Shown piece after piece: positions 61,044-64,000 of a DNA stretch of 64,000 nt. The translations under genes and the position numbers were made by a program. The notes under the pieces were generated by a model. The model was not told where the DNA came from and ran no database searches. It saw only the letters and a list, made by a program, of their open reading frames with translations. Source of the DNA: Crocinitomicaceae bacterium. GTDB taxonomy: Bacteria > Bacteroidota > Bacteroidia > Flavobacteriales_D > Crocinitomicaceae. Every line of letters begins with the position of its first letter. Position 1 is the stretch's first letter. The stretch lies in NCBI GenBank assembly GCA_030830785.1, contig JAURMI010000022.1:1-64000 (forward strand), given 5' to 3'.

Positions 61044-62981
61044 ATGACCATTAACGTTACCTTTCCGGACGGCAACATTCGTAAGTTTGACGCCGGAACC
61101 ACTGCCTACCAAGTTGCTTTATCCATCTCAGAGGGTTTGGCACGAAATGTCTTAGCTGCAAATATTGATGATCAAATCAAGGATGCTTCAACCCCTTTGA
61201 TTGCTGATTGTCGTCTTCAATTGCTAACTTGGTCCGACAAAGATGGAAAATCTACGATGTGGCATTCATCAGCTCACTTGATGGCCGAAGCCCTTGAATT
61301 TTATTATCCAGGAATTAAATTGGCGATAGGGCCACCTGTAGCAAACGGATTTTACTATGATGTTGATTTAATGGATTATACCATTTCTGAAAAAGACCTC
61401 GAAAAAATCGAACTCAAAATGAAGGAATTGGCCAAGCTTAAAAACCCCTTTGTTCGAAAAGAAATTTCTAAAGCAGAGGCTATCCATTATTTTGAGCAAA
61501 AAAAAGATCCCTATAAACTTGAACTTCTTGAAGAATTACAAGATGGTACTATAACATTCTACACGCAGGGAAATTTTACGGACCTATGCCGTGGACCGCA
61601 TTTACCTGACACAGGATTCATTAAAGCAATTAAACTAACTGCAATTGCTGGAGCCTATTGGCGTGGAGATGAAAAAAATAAACAGCTTACTAGAATCTAC
61701 GGCATTACCTTTCCCAAACAAGCTGAATTAACTGAATATTTAGAAAGAGTTGAAGAGGCCAAGCGTCGTGATCACCGAAAACTAGGAAAGGAACTCGAAT
61801 TGTTTACTTTCAGTCAAAAAGTAGGGCAGGGCTTACCGATGTGGTTACCTAAAGGAGCGGCCTTGAGAGAACGCCTAGAAAATTTTCTTAAGAACGCCCA
61901 GCGGAAAGCTGGTTATCAACAAGTAATAACCCCTCACATAGGAAATAAAGAGCTCTATGTTACTTCAGGGCATTATGAAAAATACGGTGCCGATTCATTT
62001 CAGCCCATCAAAACACCAGACCCAAACGAAGAGTTCTATTTAAAGCCAATGAACTGCCCGCATCATTGTGAAATTTTTAAAAGTAGACCAAGATCTTACA
62101 AAGATTTACCGGCACGTTTTGCAGAATTTGGAACTGTTTATCGTTATGAACAATCAGGTGAGTTGCATGGCCTAACAAGAGTGCGTGGTTTTACTCAGGA
62201 TGATGCGCATATATTTTGTTCACAAGATCAAGTCAAGGAAGAATTTAAAAATGTTATTGATATCGTACTTTACGTCCTTAAGACGCTAAAATTTGAAAAC
62301 TTCAAGGCTCAAATATCGCTTCGAGACAAAGAGAATCGTGCCAAGTACATTGGTTCAGAGCAAAATTGGCAGCTTGCAGAGCAAGCAATAATTGAAGCGG
62401 CAGCTGAAAAAGAATTGCCAACAATAGTCGAGTATGGAGAGGCAGCATTCTACGGCCCAAAACTAGATTTTATGGTTCAAGATGCCTTAGGACGCGAATG
62501 GCAATTAGGGACTATTCAAGTAGATTATAATCTTCCAGAACGATTCGAATTGGAATATATAGGTTCTGATAATTTAAAGCACCGACCTGTAATGATCCAC
62601 AGGGCTCCGTTTGGTTCTATGGAAAGATTCGTTGCTGTCCTTCTTGAACACTGCGCCGGAGACTTTCCTTTGTGGCTTTCTACCGAGCAATTTGCTATCT
62701 TACCCATTTCCGATAAATACAATTCCTACGCAGAAAAAGTTTTAGAATTCCTAAATAATTCCGATATTCGCGGACTTATTGATGACCGCAATGAAAAAAT
62801 TGGCAAAAAAATTCGAGATGCGGAACTCAAAAAAGTACCTTTCATGCTCATTGTTGGAGAGAAAGAGGCCGAATCTGAAACCATAGCGGTACGTCAGCGA
62901 GGCATTGGAGACCACGGAAGTATGAATCTGGATCAATTTGCGGTATTGATTCAGGGAGCAATTACCGCTGAATTAGCTTAA
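61044..62981 (+). CDS. thrS: Threonyl-tRNA synthetase
   Basis: The 645-residue enzyme has the full class II architecture. It comprises an N-terminal TGS domain (about 1-60), the editing domain with [11 protein letters not shown] and [13 protein letters not shown], the catalytic core with [10 protein letters not shown] (zinc ligand Cys) and [17 protein letters not shown], and a C-terminal anticodon-binding domain (about 545-645). All motifs are intact. It heads the conserved thrS-infC-rpmI-rplT operon. Confidence 0.97.
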   Translation: MTINVTFPDGNIRKFDAGTTAYQVALSISEGLARNVLAANIDDQIKDASTPLIADCRLQLLTWSDKDGKSTMWHSSAHLMAEALEFYYPGIKLAIGPPVANGFYYDVDLMDYTISEKDLEKIELKMKELAKLKNPFVRKEISKAEAIHYFEQKKDPYKLELLEELQDGTITFYTQGNFTDLCRGPHLPDTGFIKAIKLTAIAGAYWRGDEKNKQLTRIYGITFPKQAELTEYLERVEEAKRRDHRKLGKELELFTFSQKVGQGLPMWLPKGAALRERLENFLKNAQRKAGYQQVITPHIGNKELYVTSGHYEKYGADSFQPIKTPDPNEEFYLKPMNCPHHCEIFKSRPRSYKDLPARFAEFGTVYRYEQSGELHGLTRVRGFTQDDAHIFCSQDQVKEEFKNVIDIVLYVLKTLKFENFKAQISLRDKENRAKYIGSEQNWQLAEQAIIEAAAEKELPTIVEYGEAAFYGPKLDFMVQDALGREWQLGTIQVDYNLPERFELEYIGSDNLKHRPVMIHRAPFGSMERFVAVLLEHCAGDFPLWLSTEQFAILPISDKYNSYAEKVLEFLNNSDIRGLIDDRNEKIGKKIRDAELKKVPFMLIVGEKEAESETIAVRQRGIGDHGSMNLDQFAVLIQGAITAELA

Positions 62982-62998
62982 GTTGAACTAAAATTTGA

Positions 62999-63544
62999 AT
63001 GAGAAGAAATTCTAAACCGTTTGTAAAAAGAGAGGAGGCAGCACAGCACCGCATCAACGACAAAATTTTTGCGTCTGAAATTCGCTTAGTGATTGAAGGA
63101 CAAGAACCTCAAGTTATGACAGTAGTTAAAGCAATCGCTTTGGCTGAAGAACAAGAGCTTGATTTGGTTGAAATTTCTCCCAATGCAACCCCGCCTGTTT
63201 GTAAGATAATGGATTACAAAAAATTCATTTACAATCAGAAGCGAAAACAAAAAGAACTTAAGGCAAAACAAAGTAAAGTTATTTTGAAAGAGATTCGTTT
63301 TGGTCCAAATACAGATGATCACGACTTTGCTTTCAAATTGGCTCATGCCAAGAAATTTTTAGAGGAAGGTAGTAAGGTCAAAGCATTTGTTTTTTTCAAA
63401 GGAAGAACAATTGTTTTTAAAGATCGTGGCGAAATCCTCTTATTAAAATTTGCTCAGGAACTAGCCGAATTAGGTACAGTTGAACAATTGCCTAAGCTAG
63501 AAGGTAAAAAAATGATCTTATTGATCAACCCAAAAAAGAAATAA
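62999..63544 (+). CDS. infC: Translation initiation factor IF-3
   Basis: The 181-residue protein has the two IF-3 domains joined by a basic linker ([16 protein letters not shown]). Family motifs include [33 protein letters not shown], and [14 protein letters not shown]. The gene starts with ATG rather than the rare AUU used for autoregulation in Escherichia coli. It lies 17 bases after thrS. Confidence 0.97.
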   Translation: MRRNSKPFVKREEAAQHRINDKIFASEIRLVIEGQEPQVMTVVKAIALAEEQELDLVEISPNATPPVCKIMDYKKFIYNQKRKQKELKAKQSKVILKEIRFGPNTDDHDFAFKLAHAKKFLEEGSKVKAFVFFKGRTIVFKDRGEILLLKFAQELAELGTVEQLPKLEGKKMILLINPKKK

Positions 63545-63585
63545 AAACGCTGATATAAAAGTATAACTATCAAAAAGCAGAACAA

Positions 63586-63783
63586 ATGCCTAAAATGAAA
63601 ACAAAATCCAGTGCAAAGAAGCGATTCACCATCACTGGTAGTGGCAAAATCAAGCGCAAGCATGCATTCAAGAGCCACATCTTAACCAAAAAGGCTACAA
63701 AACGTAAGCGCAACCTTACGCATGCCGGAATGGTTCATGATGCTGACCTTTCGAATGTTAAATTGCAATTGTGCATGAAGTAG
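63586..63783 (+). CDS. rpmI: 50S ribosomal protein L35
   Basis: The 65-residue basic protein matches L35: [20 protein letters not shown] at the start and [13 protein letters not shown] in the middle. It lies 41 bases after infC, in the standard order. Confidence 0.96.
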   Translation: MPKMKTKSSAKKRFTITGSGKIKRKHAFKSHILTKKATKRKRNLTHAGMVHDADLSNVKLQLCMK

Positions 63784-63869
63784 TCAATTAATGGTTAATA
63801 AATTGTAGAACCCGGTATTGAGTTTCAAAGACTTCCAAGAAGCACTCCCTACCAAAAAATTTAAAAAAT

Positions 63870-64000
63870 ATGCCAAGATCAGTAAATCACGTTGCATCAA
63901 GAGCAAAAAGAAAAAACTTGATGAAACTAGCCAAAGGTTACTTTGGTCGTCGTAAAAATGTTTGGACAGTTGCTAAAAATGCCATTGAAAAAGGATTGGT
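63870..64000 (+). CDS. rplT: 50S ribosomal protein L20 (5' part; runs off the window)
   Basis: The ATG at 63870 begins [18 protein letters not shown], followed by [20 protein letters not shown], the conserved L20 N-terminus. About 43 codons are visible before the right edge. It lies 86 bases after rpmI; no clear L20-binding leader was recognised in that gap. Confidence 0.95.
   Translation, partial: MPRSVNHVASRAKRKNLMKLAKGYFGRRKNVWTVAKNAIEKGL

Noticed and set aside
62982-63001. Rare AUU start for infC
   Set aside because: A normal ATG at 62999 begins exactly at the conserved IF-3 N-terminus, and no in-frame AUU extension is needed.
63784-63869. L20-binding leader between rpmI and rplT
   Set aside because: The 86-base gap shows no clear paired structure by eye; only a covariance search could decide.
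1-64000. CRISPR array, insertion sequence, prophage or integron
   Set aside because: No transposase, integrase, cas gene, direct-repeat array or terminal inverted repeats were seen, and gene spacing is uniformly tight.

Overview
The window comes from a member of the Bacteroidota, most likely a Flavobacteriia-like lineage. The evidence is AT-rich DNA, many secreted proteins ending in a type IX secretion (T9SS) C-terminal sorting domain, a PorP/SprF gene, gldB-gldC, a TonB-dependent receptor paired with a DUF4249 lipoprotein, an S46 dipeptidyl-peptidase, and start-proximal TAnnTTTG promoter boxes instead of Shine-Dalgarno sites. Genus cannot be decided from the sequence alone. The DNA is compact: almost no gap exceeds 130 bases, and several convergent gene pairs overlap at their stop codons. 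No insertion sequence, prophage, CRISPR array or tRNA was seen; the only RNA gene is the 5' part of a tmRNA at the left edge.

Layout. 1-130: tmRNA (minus). 321-6441: TetR regulator plus TolC/membrane-fusion/RND efflux operon, with a palindromic operator over its promoter. 6448-13315: an MFS transporter, two T9SS-exported proteins, a small phosphodiesterase and an M14 carboxypeptidase. 13360-16422: an ECF sigma factor, an anti-sigma-like membrane protein fused to a PorP/SprF-like domain, and a free-standing PorP/SprF protein. 16512-26199: a Nudix-like regulator divergent from a maltodextrin operon (sugar kinase, periplasmic GH13, sugar transporter, beta-phosphoglucomutase, GH65 maltose phosphorylase, T9SS-exported GH13). 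26200-33599: housekeeping genes (tlyA-like, rimO, fabG, hemB, hutH) and small lipoproteins. 33596-41336: a GlcD-like oxidase, a methyltransferase, a PcaF-type thiolase, and a lipoprotein/barrel/T9SS trio. 41333-49691: proline dehydrogenase divergent from aroB, S46 peptidase, rsmF-like, tilS, pabB. 49808-53118: TonB receptor with DUF4249 lipoprotein. 53128-55728: gldB-gldC-DUF2797-gtrA. 55772-60100: barrel protein, nadE, WG-repeat protein, TonB-like protein. 60196-64000: a LexA-like XRE/S24 regulator and the thrS-infC-rpmI-rplT operon, running off the right edge.

The genes combine into a few recognisable units. The maltodextrin operon encodes a near-complete route: extracellular and periplasmic hydrolysis, inner-membrane uptake, phosphorolysis of maltose to glucose plus beta-glucose-1-phosphate, isomerisation to glucose-6-phosphate, and a kinase that could capture the free glucose. 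It lacks SusC/SusD and has a Nudix-type rather than LacI-type regulator.

The strongest candidate for something undescribed is the sigma / anti-sigma-PorP fusion / PorP cluster. There, one polypeptide appears to join an inner-membrane anti-sigma module to the barrel-like domain of a T9SS-associated protein. A second general observation is a recurring arrangement in which a TAnnTTTG box is followed by exactly four bases and then the start codon, suggesting leaderless mRNAs.
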